From: Chaetorhynchus papuensis
Taxonomy: Eukaryota; Chordata; Aves; Passeriformes; Rhipiduridae
Assembly (NCBI GenBank): GCA_013396525.1
Contig: VWYX01001264.1
Coordinates: 62,001 to 126,000 of the forward strand
DNA length: 64,000 nucleotides
Direction of reading: 5' to 3'
The position numbers were made by a program, and so were the translations under genes. The notes below the pieces were generated by a model. The model worked only from the letters and a program-made list of their open reading frames with translations. It did not search any database and was not told where the DNA came from. Below, in pieces: positions 25,701-37,595 of this stretch. Numbering within the stretch: position 1 is the stretch's first letter; every line of letters begins with the position of its first letter.

Positions 25701-27338
25701 ACAGTCCCAGACACAGGGCTCCGGATGGCAGGAAGTTCACCAGAGCAAAGGCCGCGCTGGGGAAGGCTTGGCCTCAAGCCAGCATAGTCCAAGATGAGAG
25801 AAACACTGAACAGGAAGGGGATGTGAAGAGAGCATTCTCCAGCTTCTCTGGTTCTGGGCCTCTCCTGGATTTAATCATTTTACATAGTTTTACCACCAGC
25901 TGAAATTTTTTTTTTTTTCTTTCTAACCTTACCCTTGAAATACTTGCAAGTCCTGGATGGTATCAAAACAACTAACCACAGCAAAGGACAGGAATAATCA
26001 AAGCAAACCAATACCTCCTTGCAGGCAACTTCCTAGGCTTCCAGCTGGGAAACCCAGGTGAAATTGTAGGAAATGAGAGTTCTTTATGTAGCCCTCATGG
26101 CTGTCATCTTCTGCTTGATAGAGCCCTGATAATGTGAATTTGGCTAAGGTCTTGAGTCAACCAAATGCAAATCTGTGGTCAATGCTGACCTCACATCATT
26201 AATTTAAGATTTAATTAAAAGAATTATATGTTCACAATTATTTCAAGAAGATATCAGTCTCCATCCTATAATCTTCTATGCTTCCCTTGGTTCAAGCACA
26301 CCACCCTAACCAACGTGGAAACTTTGCAAATGCAGGCTTGTGGGAAGTCATTTCTATAAAGCTCAAAGGAGTCTTACAAATGGTGCAACTAAGAAAAACC
26401 CAGTTCCCTTCTGTACCTTGTTGCTTTGTTGTCTCACAACCTAACGGGTAAACCCCAAAATACTTGCAAGTTTGAGTTACTTAAGTTTGTCAATAAACTT
26501 ACATGACAGAACTCATGAGACTGAAGGAATGGCAAACATTCTCCAGAGTGTTTTACTGTGACAGTGTAGGAAATTATCACCAATGGCACTGCACTGGAAG
26601 CAACTGTACACAAAACAGACTCTGTGGACAAAACCACCTTCAGTGCAAAGTTTAACAGCTCAACCTAAGCAGTTGCTTCAATATTATTCAACTTAAGCTT
26701 CACTTGTAGCAGACTGGAAAAAGAGGATTTGGTAGAGTATATGAAACGCAACTGTAATAATACCCACCCGGGCAGTAAAAACAGTTAAGAGAAACAAACT
26801 CTTAAACAATACAGTTATATCTGCTGGAAGATGTCTCTCCATGTCTTATATGTCTAATAGGGTAGGAAATTTCTGAGATTTTATTCCAGCCAATCTAAGT
26901 CTGCAGTCAGCAGGAGCTTGCCTGTTAAGGTCTCTGTATTTGACCCAATGCATCTTGCGTATTTGCTTCTGATCCCAGACAGAACAGAAAAGATGAGCAA
27001 AAGTTAAAAATAGACCGTCACAGACTTGCTACTGGAACTTTTAGGAACTATGTAGCTTGGCCAAGAACCAAGAAACTTTCTAGCTTTTTTTATATGCACT
27101 TGTGTCCTGATCCCTTCTTGAGAGAGCATAGTCCTTTGGTTTTTTTTCTTTTAAGTAATTTCTAGCATTTGTTAAAATGCCTCCTTATAGACTGGCAGAT
27201 GCAAAGATCTCTTCTCCCATCTACCCATATTTGCCCTAGCATCCAACAACCGACTCTGTCCAAGCCACACCTGCCCTTCCCAGCTTGAGGGTGTGAGTCC
27301 CACAGAATTATTTTTAACTGCTAAGAATTGACTGTTAC
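22773..27338 (-). other. GRHL2: GRHL2 intron 13
   Basis: A 4,566-bp intron with GTAACA donor and CAG acceptor. It contains a T13 tract at about 25906-25918 (poly-A in the transcript). The open frame at 23887-24261 on the plus strand is antisense and unrecognised. No transposon was identified. Confidence 0.8.
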
Positions 27339-27433
27339 CTCTTTTCAGACCTTCTTCTTTGATTTGTTTCAAAGGGGAGGGACCAAACTCTTCCTCCACA
27401 GGCCGGAACATCCTTTTGACCAGGACACTGCTA
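27339..27433 (-). CDS. GRHL2: GRHL2 exon 13, tandem acceptor
   Basis: Taking the first of three consecutive AGs (TTCTAG), the exon starts with one base completing a glycine codon, then 31 codons beginning SSVLVKRMFRPVEEEFGPSP and ending EEGLKR, and one base of the next valine codon; the donor is GTAACA. It links the DNA-binding region to the dimerisation domain. The acceptor reads CTAG-TAG-CAG, so starts at 27433, 27430 or 27427 would all stay in frame and remove zero, one or two residues. The first gives the same length as human GRHL2 as I recall it. Confidence 0.94.
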
Positions 27434-28520
27434 CTAGAATACACAAAACAGAGACCATGTAAAACTGTGCTCACAGCAGAAGAGGAGACAACAGCAACAG
27501 TCATTACTCACTTTGTACTCTGGCAAAAACACCCACTAGCTACTCAAGTAGCACCAAAAGCAGAAACTGCAAGCATTTAGCTTTTGATGCTTATCCGAAC
27601 TATCCAGGCCTCTTAAATTGCCGAGACTGACTGGCTGGGACAGGTGACAGGAAAATATGTTCCAAAGTTACACACTAATTTGAAAACCCCAAAGGCCCTT
27701 AACCATTTAAATATTGAGGAAAGGGGGGTGGTTATTGCTTGGTGCAATAAACCCCTTTGTTTCTCAAATTCCACTGTAAGCCTTATGAAGAACATTAGTT
27801 TCAAAAAGAAATTAAAAGGGCCTCGTGTTTTTGAGTCAAAGCTGACTGCAATTGCTCAGCCACTCCCTATCACAGGTCACTTTTTGCAGATTTATGGGAG
27901 TGTAGTTATGTTACTCCAGAATCCCAGACTTGGGGATTCAAGCAACTTACAAAAGTATGGGGCTGGCACACATTGTGGGCTGAAGTTCAGCCACCCATAT
28001 TAAAACCCTTATTTCGTGTCATCTCTAACTACTAGAGGGACTTTCATCAATTCTTCCAGTCCCTCCAAAGTCAGATACGGAGTACTCCCATTTCCAGCCT
28101 TCCTCCTACCCAGGTTATCTGTTCTCTTTCTGCCTTTTTCTTCTGGCACTTGGCCATTCTCTCTGCAGTTCCTGTATTTGTTGCATACACACGTGTGCAC
28201 TGCTAAACAGCTTTCAGGAATGCAGTGAAGTTCAGTGCTTCAATAAAAAATTCCTGGCTTTTAATATATTTGAGAACCCTTATGCTTACATAGATGGCAC
28301 TTCATTATCAAATATATTGTCCTGTCCCTGTATTGAACCTTAGGGCCCTTTTACTTGGAAATGTATTAAAATACAGACATAAAAAGCAGACAGTTTACAT
28401 GGGAGAACATGAGGGAAGGGGGAGAAAGGGGATCAGTTTTATCTGAGTCCATATTTTATATCGATTTTCTATGAGTTTGAACTGGTAACTGCAAAGCTTG
28501 TGAAACAATAAATATCTTAC
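27434..28520 (-). other. GRHL2: GRHL2 intron 12
   Basis: A 1,087-bp intron with GTAAGA donor. It ends at the triple NAG acceptor of exon 13, whose upstream pyrimidine tract is weak. Nothing else was recognised. Confidence 0.85.
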
Positions 28521-28552
28521 CCTTCTCTCTCATCATCTGTATTATAGTAAAC
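28521..28552 (-). CDS. GRHL2: GRHL2 exon 12, 32-nt small exon
   Basis: This very short exon, between TTCTAG and GTAAGA, encodes VYYNTDDERE and the first two bases of a glycine codon. It is too short for ordinary open-frame calling but is required to keep frame between exons 11 and 13, and its sequence matches the conserved family block. Skipping it would shift the frame, since 32 is not a multiple of three. Confidence 0.95.
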
Positions 28553-30589
28553 CTAGAAGGATGGAAATAAAAATCAGTTATTACCAAAACTCAGGCTCTT
28601 GCTTAACTGAACTTCAAAAGGGAGAAAAGACAACAAGTGTTTTGCAGTTCAACATTTGTTAAAAATCCTTTTCCTTCTATAAAACACAAACACCTCTAAT
28701 TCTAACTGTCATATGGAAGAAGTGTGGCTTAGAGAAACTGCTGCTGAATATCATCTAGTGGAAATATATCAAAGTTTATTTGAGAGACATTACCCTCTTC
28801 CCTGGTTTATATCATTTTCCCAATTATTTTGCAATCCTCTAAATCAGATCACTACTCACCTAAATTACCCCTAATACAGTTTAAGCCACACCACTCACAA
28901 GCTTTTTTATGAATTTAATAATATCTGAAAATCTAATTAAACTATAAAGAACAAGATTAAACTACAGGCCTAATGGAAATACAATTACTGATGTTACAGC
29001 TGAACACTTTTTGCACAGGCTGTGTCGGCAGAAGCCCCACTCAGTTTTGTGTAAATCCACATAGCTCAGAGTCACCGGGACCAAATTTACAACAGCAGCA
29101 AATGCAGCTGACAGTAGCAGGGGAGGTGTAAAATCACAGTCTGTTGTCCAACACTTCACAGAACAGTCAGCCAAAATCCCCACAACGTGCCCACACCGCA
29201 GGTCTGCACCAACGAGTGCCCCAGGCCTCCAGCTGCTGAGCTGGGTGCAGGCGTGGGGTGCACAGAGCACCACAGCCCGTCCTGCTGGGCAGGGCAAGCC
29301 ACCCTGGGCGGGCCTCCTGCACTCCTGCTGGCAGGACTTGGAGCACACTCAGCTCTCACTGGGAGCCTTCACTTCTGAACCTGTGCAATGAAAATAGCTC
29401 AGAGGTGTGTGTGTGCAAAGCTGAGGCCTGTAACTACGAGTTACAGCAATAAAAGACATGGCTGAACACTGCCTAAGAGCTAGGAAATGGGGTATCTTCC
29501 AGTTAGTTTAGAAAATTATTTACAGGATTACATATACTAAGGAATGCTTCCACCTTCTCCTGTTTTGAGACAAATCCACGTTCTGGTTTGAAAGCCATGA
29601 GGACAGAAGGTACCCAGCACTGATATGTGAGTGGGCGTCTTTCCAATTTGGGAGAGCAAGCCAGTGACAGCTGCGATTGCAATGTCTGTGCTCTTTGTGC
29701 TTTGCTCAACCACAATTCTCACTGCTTCAAAATAACTGACAATTCCAACACTCCATTTCATTTCATCTTCCTCATTTTACTATTTTTCGGCAAGATGCAT
29801 ATTAAATTTCCTCATCAACTATTTTTCCTTATAAACACATGCATAAAGGTCTCATTCTACTCTCTGAAATGTTAATAAATAACACGTTCATAGCAAAAAA
29901 TTTGTCAGAGCTGACCCTCCATTTCAGGTTTTCAACTTCCCAGCAGGTGATAAAGTAGAAAAGAGTCAAGTCAGCAAAGACTTCCTTATGTTTACTGCTG
30001 GTACTAACTCCCAATACTGAGTATTAACATTAGTATGATAAAGTTTTACTCGGAAGAGTGAAAATATTTTTTTCAAGGAATTTCCAAATCTCTAGGTGAT
30101 GCCGACAGAAAATGAGTAGTGGTGTTCAGTGACCCTACTCTTGACCTTCCTACACGTGTAAGAGCTTGGTCTTTGTTTTCAGCTGTGACAGGGAGGGGGA
30201 TCTCTGCGACCACAAGGTGGCACTTCATTTCACCAAGCCAAAGAGCACACTCAATACCAGATTTTATTTCAGTCACAAATCAACCTTCTGTTTAAAAATT
30301 CTTGACTATTTGTTTCATTCTTTCTTCCCAGCAAAAGAATGACAAAACTGTAACAAAACCAAACTATTCAGCTGTCAAAGAAGTATAAACTCCTTTTTCA
30401 CACCAAGAACTCAGAAAGGTACTTGTGTCTTGTAAGGCCTTTTATAAGTGATGCACCAAAACTGCATTTATCAAAATGAGAGCTGAAACAAGAGGCCCCC
30501 AGAAACAGTGATTTATTTCCCTAAAACCTGCCCCAAAGCAGAGGCAGCCAGATGGCAAGTGGGCACCTGCTCAACTCATTATTTCCTAC
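28553..30589 (-). other. GRHL2: GRHL2 intron 11
   Basis: A 2,037-bp intron with GTAGGA donor and TAG acceptor. The portion 29150-29350 is clearly richer in GC than the rest and shows open frames on both strands, which is what composition alone predicts. No repeat family was recognised in it. Confidence 0.8.
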
Positions 30590-30726
30590 CTGTCCAGTTC
30601 TTTGTAGGTTTCCAAAGTGAACATCAGGTATGAAGAGAACTGGCTGGGAATCCAGGTCAGCCATTGTTTTGAAGAAGGTGATATCACTCTTTTTCTGCAG
30701 AGGGAGTGCACTCAACTTCCCTTCAG
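30590..30726 (-). CDS. GRHL2: GRHL2 exon 11, end of DNA-binding region
   Basis: The exon completes a threonine codon and adds 45 residues, beginning EGKLSALPLQKKSDITFFKT and ending GNLQRTGQ; the donor is GTAGGA. The acceptor reads CTAGCAG, so a start three bases earlier (30729) is also possible and would insert one alanine. The longer form matches the length of human GRHL2 as I recall it. The block FIPDVHFGNLQRTGQ is well conserved among grainyhead proteins. Confidence 0.95.
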
Positions 30727-30815
30727 CTGCTAGGTGGATCATAAAGCACAGGGTTGTGAAAGGAGGCATGTTAAGCATGACTTAGCCCCAGACCAGAAAG
30801 GCCCACTTTACTCAC
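30727..30815 (-). other. GRHL2: GRHL2 intron 10, very short
   Basis: This intron is only 89 bp (86 with the alternative acceptor), far shorter than every other intron of the gene in this window. It has a GTGAGT donor, a CTTAAC-like branch-point candidate roughly 50 bases before the 3' end, and a TAGCAG acceptor. Its small size may favour recognition by intron definition. Confidence 0.92.
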
Positions 30816-30903
30816 TGTTATTACACGAGGCTTGGGATGCCTGGCCTTTGCCTTTCTTCCTGTTCTGCTTTCTCTCTTCATCTCGGATTTTCCTTTCTGC
30901 TCC
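30816..30903 (-). CDS. GRHL2: GRHL2 exon 10, basic DNA-contact segment
   Basis: Encodes 29 residues starting GAERKIRDEERKQNRKKGKG and ending SQASCNN, plus one base of the next codon. The acceptor is TTTGCATCAG and the donor GTGAGT. This highly basic block follows the CP2 core; the arginines of GAERKIRDEER correspond to residues placed at the DNA by structures of the paralogue GRHL1. The lysine/arginine run could also act in nuclear import. Confidence 0.96.
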
Positions 30904-33900
30904 CTGATGCAAAAAAGACAACGCACAGATATTACCCGAAGAGGAACCACTGTGAGCATTGTACTCTGCAATGCCTGGAACTACAACAGACACATCAGAA
31001 ATGCTAAAAGAGAAGCTGGTTATTCCATTGAAGACAGATCTGTCCACTCTGTTGGGAAAGTACCAGGCTTTGCATGGATCACCTGTGCCTGAGACTCAGG
31101 CTGGCACATCCAGTAGCTCCCAGGGCTGCAGACAGCAAGGGGAATGTATCCACATGTTGGTTTGGAGGAGCCAGGACAGGCAGTGTGCAGTCTGTAGCAG
31201 GACTGATGCCAGCACAACTTGTGCAAAGGGCATCCCAAGCCAGTGTCTCTGCAATGGACAGAGTGCTCAGGCCAAATATTTTATGTGTGTAATGGCATAA
31301 AACACCTGCAGGATTGCTATCATCTTACATCATGTCTGTGCTGAGGTCTTCCCTAAACTCTCCTCCACCGACTTTGTCTGGGGGTGGCATTGCTCCACTG
31401 TAGCCAGCTGTGCAGAGCCTTTGAGAACCGACAGTCCAAGAAGGCTGTGCTGACAGCTTGCCAACATTGCAAGGGTTCTTACAGAAAAATACAGGCATTT
31501 CAAACCAGGAGAAGCTCTCCAGAAATAGGAAAGCAATGTAGCACTGCCCTATCAGGCACCAGAAACTCCTGGGAAGTTGCAGCTTCTGTTATGTAAATAC
31601 ACTCTCAACAAGTTTAAAAAATAAAACTTGTTATTGACATAAAAAGAAGCAACACCTCCTTTGAAGTTCTCCTAATTTACTTTATAAATAATACCCGCCA
31701 CATTGTGAAGGGTAATAAAGATCCATATGCTCCCAGACAGTTGGCATGCAAGATTACAGAATTTTTTTCCAAATTAAAATTAGAAGTTTCTTGAATAGAA
31801 AGGGAGGGGAGGGAGGCAAGGAAAGCAAAAAATACCCACTCAAGATGGCAAAATTCACACATGAGTCAATGAACCAAGCTTAAAAACAATGCAAGGAAAG
31901 ATGTACTCCTGGCTGTGATCTATCAGTAGATTTCCAGAGGCTGAAAGAGCTGGAGGAAGAAATAGCTCTTTAGAAAAACATGAATGTGTCAAACAGGAAC
32001 ACTGCCTCCAGACCAGGTCCCAGTCCAGTTGTCACTCACTCAACTGCAGAAGCCAAGGGATTCAGAGTTGTGCACTTATGGAAATTGTTTCTAGGGGTAC
32101 ATTTGTAACCTTTAAGGCCACCTGTTCTTTCTAAAGGAGCAAAAATACATGTTACAGCCACTGTTTGGCAAAAAGCACATCCTGAGAAACCTGTGCTGCA
32201 CAAAGGGCTCTGCAGGCGGTCACAGCCCTACCTGCCACTCAGTGCTGCTGCTCTGCTGCTCACAGGGACAGGATGAACCACCAAAGTATTTCATACATGG
32301 CAGCAAGCACGAGTTTCCTCTCAGGAAAGTAGAAACTGAGGAGGACTCAGCCTTTTATACATATTAAAAATACATGTTTTACTGATTTTTTGTGATATTC
32401 TTTGTAACCATGAACTTGGTGAAGCTTCACAGCTTTCTCTTCATTCATTCATTCAAGGCAACACACCCCAAACTCTCTGGGGTGCAGGCAATCCCTGAGC
32501 TGGGCAGTCATTCCCATCCACCAGTGTTTATTTGTGCCACAGCCACTGCACAAAACTACCTACCAGCCCTTTTGAGCTCAGAGCAACCCACATGGCCCAT
32601 GGCAGGGGCCAGCCAAGTCTACATGATGGATGTCACCATCACAGGGGTGAGACAATGAACCACAAAATGATTTTTGCATACCAGAGCATTTCTGCTGCAT
32701 GGTTTTGACAGCTGAGCCATCTGACACATACCTAATAAACCCCAGTTTGCATGTATCTTCAGGACAGAAGAAATAACCCCCTTATAGGGAACTATACACT
32801 ATGGTCTGACCAGTGAAATAATGAAATGAGTTCTTAATTTTTTCATTGATATCTGGGCTTTGTATATATGCCACGAATACTTCTCCTACTAATCATTAGC
32901 AAAATGCAGCCTACAAATTACAGCTGATTCAAAGTATTTTCTTCCTAATTCTTCAACTCATTTAAACTTAAGTCTTGCATTCTAGCTCCAGCCTGGCAAA
33001 GCCCTTGCCATCATAAGGACTGTCACAACTCTGAAGCTCACGTGTACACTTGCTAAAGTGCACAGGCTAAAAGCATTCTACATCTCGTTGGGCAGGCACA
33101 TAGACATCAGTCTTCTTCTCTCCAATGCTGAAGATTAATAGCCAATTAGAGTTGCTCAATACTCTATGATAGTCCATTTTCTCTGCAATGTTCCACACCA
33201 AAAACAAGGATGCAAGAACTGCATCTATTCCAAAGAACATGAATTTTTTTCAGACTAAAGAAAACCAGGTTAATTTATTTTATTTTGGAACAATGATATA
33301 GTATTTGCCAAGTTCTGCTTCTTTTCAGCAAAGATAATCACATATAGAAAATCAAATAGCTCTGAAGTCCCAGTTCTTTTATACACAGTGGCTAAAGCAT
33401 CGTGCAATATATAAATATAAACAGGCCTGGTAGCAAGTTTCCCTGACAACCTATTTAAGGAATAAAAATTATATATTCTTATAATGCAGCATCAGGGATC
33501 AACACATGATAAAAAGACTGCAAGGGCAGAGAATTAGCACTGAGAAAACAAGATGTGGACTGTAACAAGTGAAGATTGCCTACTGGAAAACAAACATGGA
33601 CAAAAGACTGGAGAACAAATAGGGAGTAAGGTAAAGTAACATTTGTTAAGCAACATTTACAGCCTTTGCAGCATTTATCTCCATACATTTATGTCACCAA
33701 GCACATACTGGATGTGAGTTGGCGTTGCTCTCTAGTTTATATCTAAATTACTATTAAAATCAAGGAATTGCCAGAATAAATACTAAAATATATATAATAT
33801 GAACCACTTAGCTAAATGCAGTTTTATTTCTTCAAAGATAACTCTTTCCACAACAGCTGTGCTGTGTTTCAGCTACAAGACATTAATTTGTCAGCGAATG

Positions 33901-36433
33901 TTCTTAAAAACTGGACACCTCTACCTGTGATCTATCCAAGTAAATATAAAAATACACCTACTGGTCCTAAAGAGGCACCACCATTGCAGAAAGAAACATT
34001 TGTAATAACACCTCAGGCACAGAAACATTTTTTTCTTTCATGTTCCAAAATGAAAAACATCTCAGGCAGGAAGAATTTACTGTGCAGTTCCACTAGTCCA
34101 GGTGATTGTAATAAACTGGGTACTTTTCTCATCAGCCTCTCTTTGAGGGTGTCAGATTAGGGTGTAACAGTGCAGTTCACACTTTCAGAATTTATAAAGA
34201 TCATTATATGTTTGCTGGGGTTTATGTTTGCTGGGGTTTTTTTAATGCTACTATGGTACCTCTAATTGATCATGACAAGGAGGTGGGCAATAAGTAACAG
34301 TGTCAGCTTCATGGCCTTTCCCAAAGAGGCAGCAAGCTATGTCCATGTCACTGGAGGGAGAGTCATGGGCTAGCAAGAGAAACTGAACCATTTAGCACCA
34401 TCTTAACCAGAGCCAGGGGTTTATTTTGACATCTTAGAAAGATGAGGATACCCAGCCACACTAGCTACCTTCCTCTGAGCATGATGGATTCTCCCAGTGC
34501 CACCAGCAAGTGGAAATTCTCCAAACATTTATTTACTTACAAAAGCCCTGTGACAAAGGGATGTTGGTAAAGATCTGGCAGCATAAGTTTGGGGAGAAGC
34601 AAGAATCTGTCTCTTACCAAGTGCCAATCAGCACAAACTGTCATGTGAATAGATCTCGATAGTTTTCATTTGCTCAAGTCATTTTCACACCCACATGAAG
34701 TTAAAAAGCTCCACGTGTGTGTATACATTTATATTAAACAGATATATAGCCTATTATCAATACCCTGGAGCCATTCAGTTCCCACTTCCAATACATTTTT
34801 GATGTGTATAACACTTTAACTACCCCTGTGATCTTTCCTTCTACTTTGAGACAGATTTGATTAATAGACTGAACATTCATTTCCTGCTTTCTAGTCTGGA
34901 TATTTGAAGCACCAATTAAGCCAATAGATGCAATGAATATGTATTATTCAAAATCTCCATCAGTTGTATATAGAGGTCACCCTTGATGAGTTTGTGCTCT
35001 GAATTTCCTTCCTTCTTTTAAATAATTCAAATTTTTCTAATTGCTCTTCAGAAACAGGTAGATGAAAACGACTTGTTACTTTGATATTTACTGAGCTTTT
35101 AACATCCAGCTGTAGCTTAAAATCTCTCAATATCTGACATTCAAAGTTACAATTAAAAGCATAGCATTTTGGCTGCAAGAAGATCTCAGTGCGTACATTT
35201 ACATTCATTATTTCCAAAGATTTTCCTCCACTAACACAACTGACTGATTAGCCCTCAAGATCTCAGTTGTCAAGACAGCAACAAGGGAATGAACTGAAAA
35301 GGGGGAAGGAGCAACAACACAGAGACCTGAAACAGTTGAACTCTTACCCTTTCCATTAAAAAGTTAATGTTACGTTTTGCCTGGGGCATGGCCTTTTGTC
35401 TTTCTATTCCCACCTGTAGGATGGCAAGACTAATTTGGATAAATTTCCAGGTCACTTAAATAGATGTAGGCTCCTGAATCTCTGAACCTTGACTAGAATC
35501 CAGGCATCAGCTCCCCTATGAAGGATCTTTCTTGGCATGAATAGTTTTCAGCTGGTAGATGCTAAACAAAAGTGAGAAGTGGTCACACTCTCTTCAAAGA
35601 ATCATCAGCGACATTTCTGAGCAGCTGTTTCTACCTGGTGATATACACAGCTGACCATGACACTGTCTAATTCATTCAGGCATGATCTATGTTTGGGTGC
35701 TGAAAAATCTTACTAGTTCCCACACAGGAGCAGTCATACCTATAGTAAAAAACCAAAATTTTGCTAAAGAGGGTACGGACACACACAAAAAATAGTTACT
35801 GAATTACAAAATGGGAATGGCTAATATATTTTTGTATTTTACCTTTGATAAGAAAATCCTAGCTATATAAAAGTCTCATTGAAGCTTCTAAAATAACTGT
35901 TTGTAAGCAAGGGAGGTGGAAAACCCATCAGCTGTGTTACTGGAACTTGCTGTTTTCCACTGCATCACAAAAGAGAGCTCAGCAGACCCTCACTGAAAAG
36001 TGCATTTTTCTGTCAGAGAAACTGGCATGAAGTTGACCTGCTACCTATCCTGGCTGTAAGAGTTAGAAGGGATGACATCGACAATCTGCCACTTACATGA
36101 ACCTGTGATCAGCAATGGCCTTCCAAGTAGAGATCTTTGCATTTGCACTTTCTATTACTTTTTTGATATTCTAGAATCATGACCTATAACATGCTGTCCT
36201 GAAACAGTCCAACTATTGCTCACAAGCTAAGGAATCAGGGCCAAAAGGCTGCAAAGCAGTAAAATAATTACATGATAATCTGTTAGATTTGTGATACAGC
36301 TGGTCCAAATGCTACGATAAAATACAATTATCTAAGGAAAGGAATAACATTTAATTAGGTCTAAAATACAGCAAGGATAAAACTGCCTAACAAGATTCCT
36401 CCTTCATCCATGGTAACTGTGCTTTCCACTTAC
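30904..36433 (-). other. GRHL2: GRHL2 intron 9
   Basis: A 5,530-bp intron with GTAAGT donor and CAG acceptor. It contains a perfect 16-bp tandem duplication, ATGTTTGCTGGGGTTT, at 34208-34239. No transposon or extra exon was recognised. Confidence 0.8.
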
Positions 36434-36592
36434 CTTGTCACAAAAAACCTTGATCTGGCAGTAGGCTCGGTGGATGGGTTTATTGCTGCGGTTGTTGTAG
36501 CTGTAAGTATCGATCTGAATCATCAAAGGAAGCCCTTTTACTCCTTTTTGTGAGGAGAAATCTGTACTCAAGCAATTCACTGTGATGAAAAT
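36434..36592 (-). CDS. GRHL2: GRHL2 exon 9, core of CP2 domain
   Basis: Exactly 53 codons in phase 0, from IFITVNCLSTDFSSQKGVKG through the SYNNRSNKPIHRAYCQIKVF block to CDK, between GGCACACAG and GTAAGT. It is the best-conserved part of the immunoglobulin-like CP2/grainyhead DNA-binding domain. The loop QKGVKGLPL and the basic NNRSNKPIHR stretch lie at the protein-DNA interface in the family. If the exon were skipped, the frame would be kept but DNA binding should be lost. Confidence 0.97.
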
Positions 36593-37449
36593 CTGTGTGC
36601 CAGAGAGATTACTTTTAGAATGTGGTGCAAATAACAATTAAACTTCCGGAAATACATGACAAGAAATGGGAAAATAAAATAAAAATGTTTTAATTCAGCT
36701 ATGATGCATGCTCTGGCATCATAGACATCATCTCACACATTTATCCTCCACTTCTGTCCAGCAAAGACACTCCCATGCTGGGAGGAAGGACAAACTTGAA
36801 AGCCATATATTGGTTCTTCAGTTTGGATCAGAAGGTCACATTTGAGGTGAATCATTTGGTTGTCCCAACTTACCATGCTTTGGTTCATACCAGAGAGCTC
36901 AGAATACATGAATTGGATTCTTTTTGGAAGAACCAGACCAGAAAGATGTGCTCTAGGAGCACTCCTCAGGTCCTCCAGCTGCTCATAGTTGCTTAGTTCA
37001 TGGAAACTGAGATAAAACCTCCTAATATGTGCTTCACGTGGATGTCAGGTCTTTAGCCTTTACTTGTTGCACTCTACAAACCTTCTCTGTAGGTTTGCAC
37101 TATTTGTTAATACAGATCATCTTGCTTCACCCTTTCCAGCTGCCTTAGGTACGACTTGTTCATCTGACAGCTCACAATTCAAAATCAGTAGGACAAACTC
37201 TACTCTTTTTTTTTATTTCAAAAATTTTCTTCACACTCTCATCAACACTACTGCTTTCTCCATCCCATCAATAGATACTCCTGTGTTTCACTTTAAGGGC
37301 CCTTCAATGTCTTCCCACAATTTTTAAGATCCATCTCACCCTGTCTTTCAAACTGGGAAGGAGTTTTTCAAATATTTATAAAACTACTCCCTACCTCTCC
37401 TCAGAAGTTCGCTTTATTACGTAGCATCCACATAACTTGACATTGCATT

Positions 37450-37595
37450 CAGAGAATCACAGAATCATCTGAGCTGGAAGAAACCCAGAAGCATCTTTGG
37501 GTCCAGCACTTAAATGAATGGCCCATCCAGGGATGGAACCCACAACCTCAGCATTATGAGCATCATGCTTTAACCAACTGAGCTAGCAAGTGCCC
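37450..37595 (-). mobile_element. tRNA-derived SINE, TguSINE1-like
   Basis: Read on the minus strand the element opens with a tRNA-like head: a good A box (TAGCTCAGTTGG), a stem-loop at the anticodon position, and a B box GGTTCCATCC with one change from the GGTTCGATCC form. The tail CAGCTCAGATGATTCTGTGA, continuing TTCT, is a CR1 3' end, which explains mobilisation by CR1 machinery. This head-tail pairing is the structure of TguSINE1, derived from tRNA-Ile and described in passerine birds. It lies about 860 bp before exon 9 in the gene's orientation. It is not a functional tRNA gene: the acceptor stem is not paired and the B box is altered. Confidence 0.88.

Noticed and set aside
28962..29348. 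A 128-codon minus-strand open frame in intron 11
   Set aside because: It falls in a GC-rich patch where long frames occur on both strands by chance; it lacks splice-site support and family resemblance.
37535..37595. A tRNA-Ile-like gene on the minus strand
   Set aside because: A and B boxes are present, but the acceptor stem does not pair, the B box is altered and the sequence runs straight into a CR1 tail, so it is the head of a SINE.
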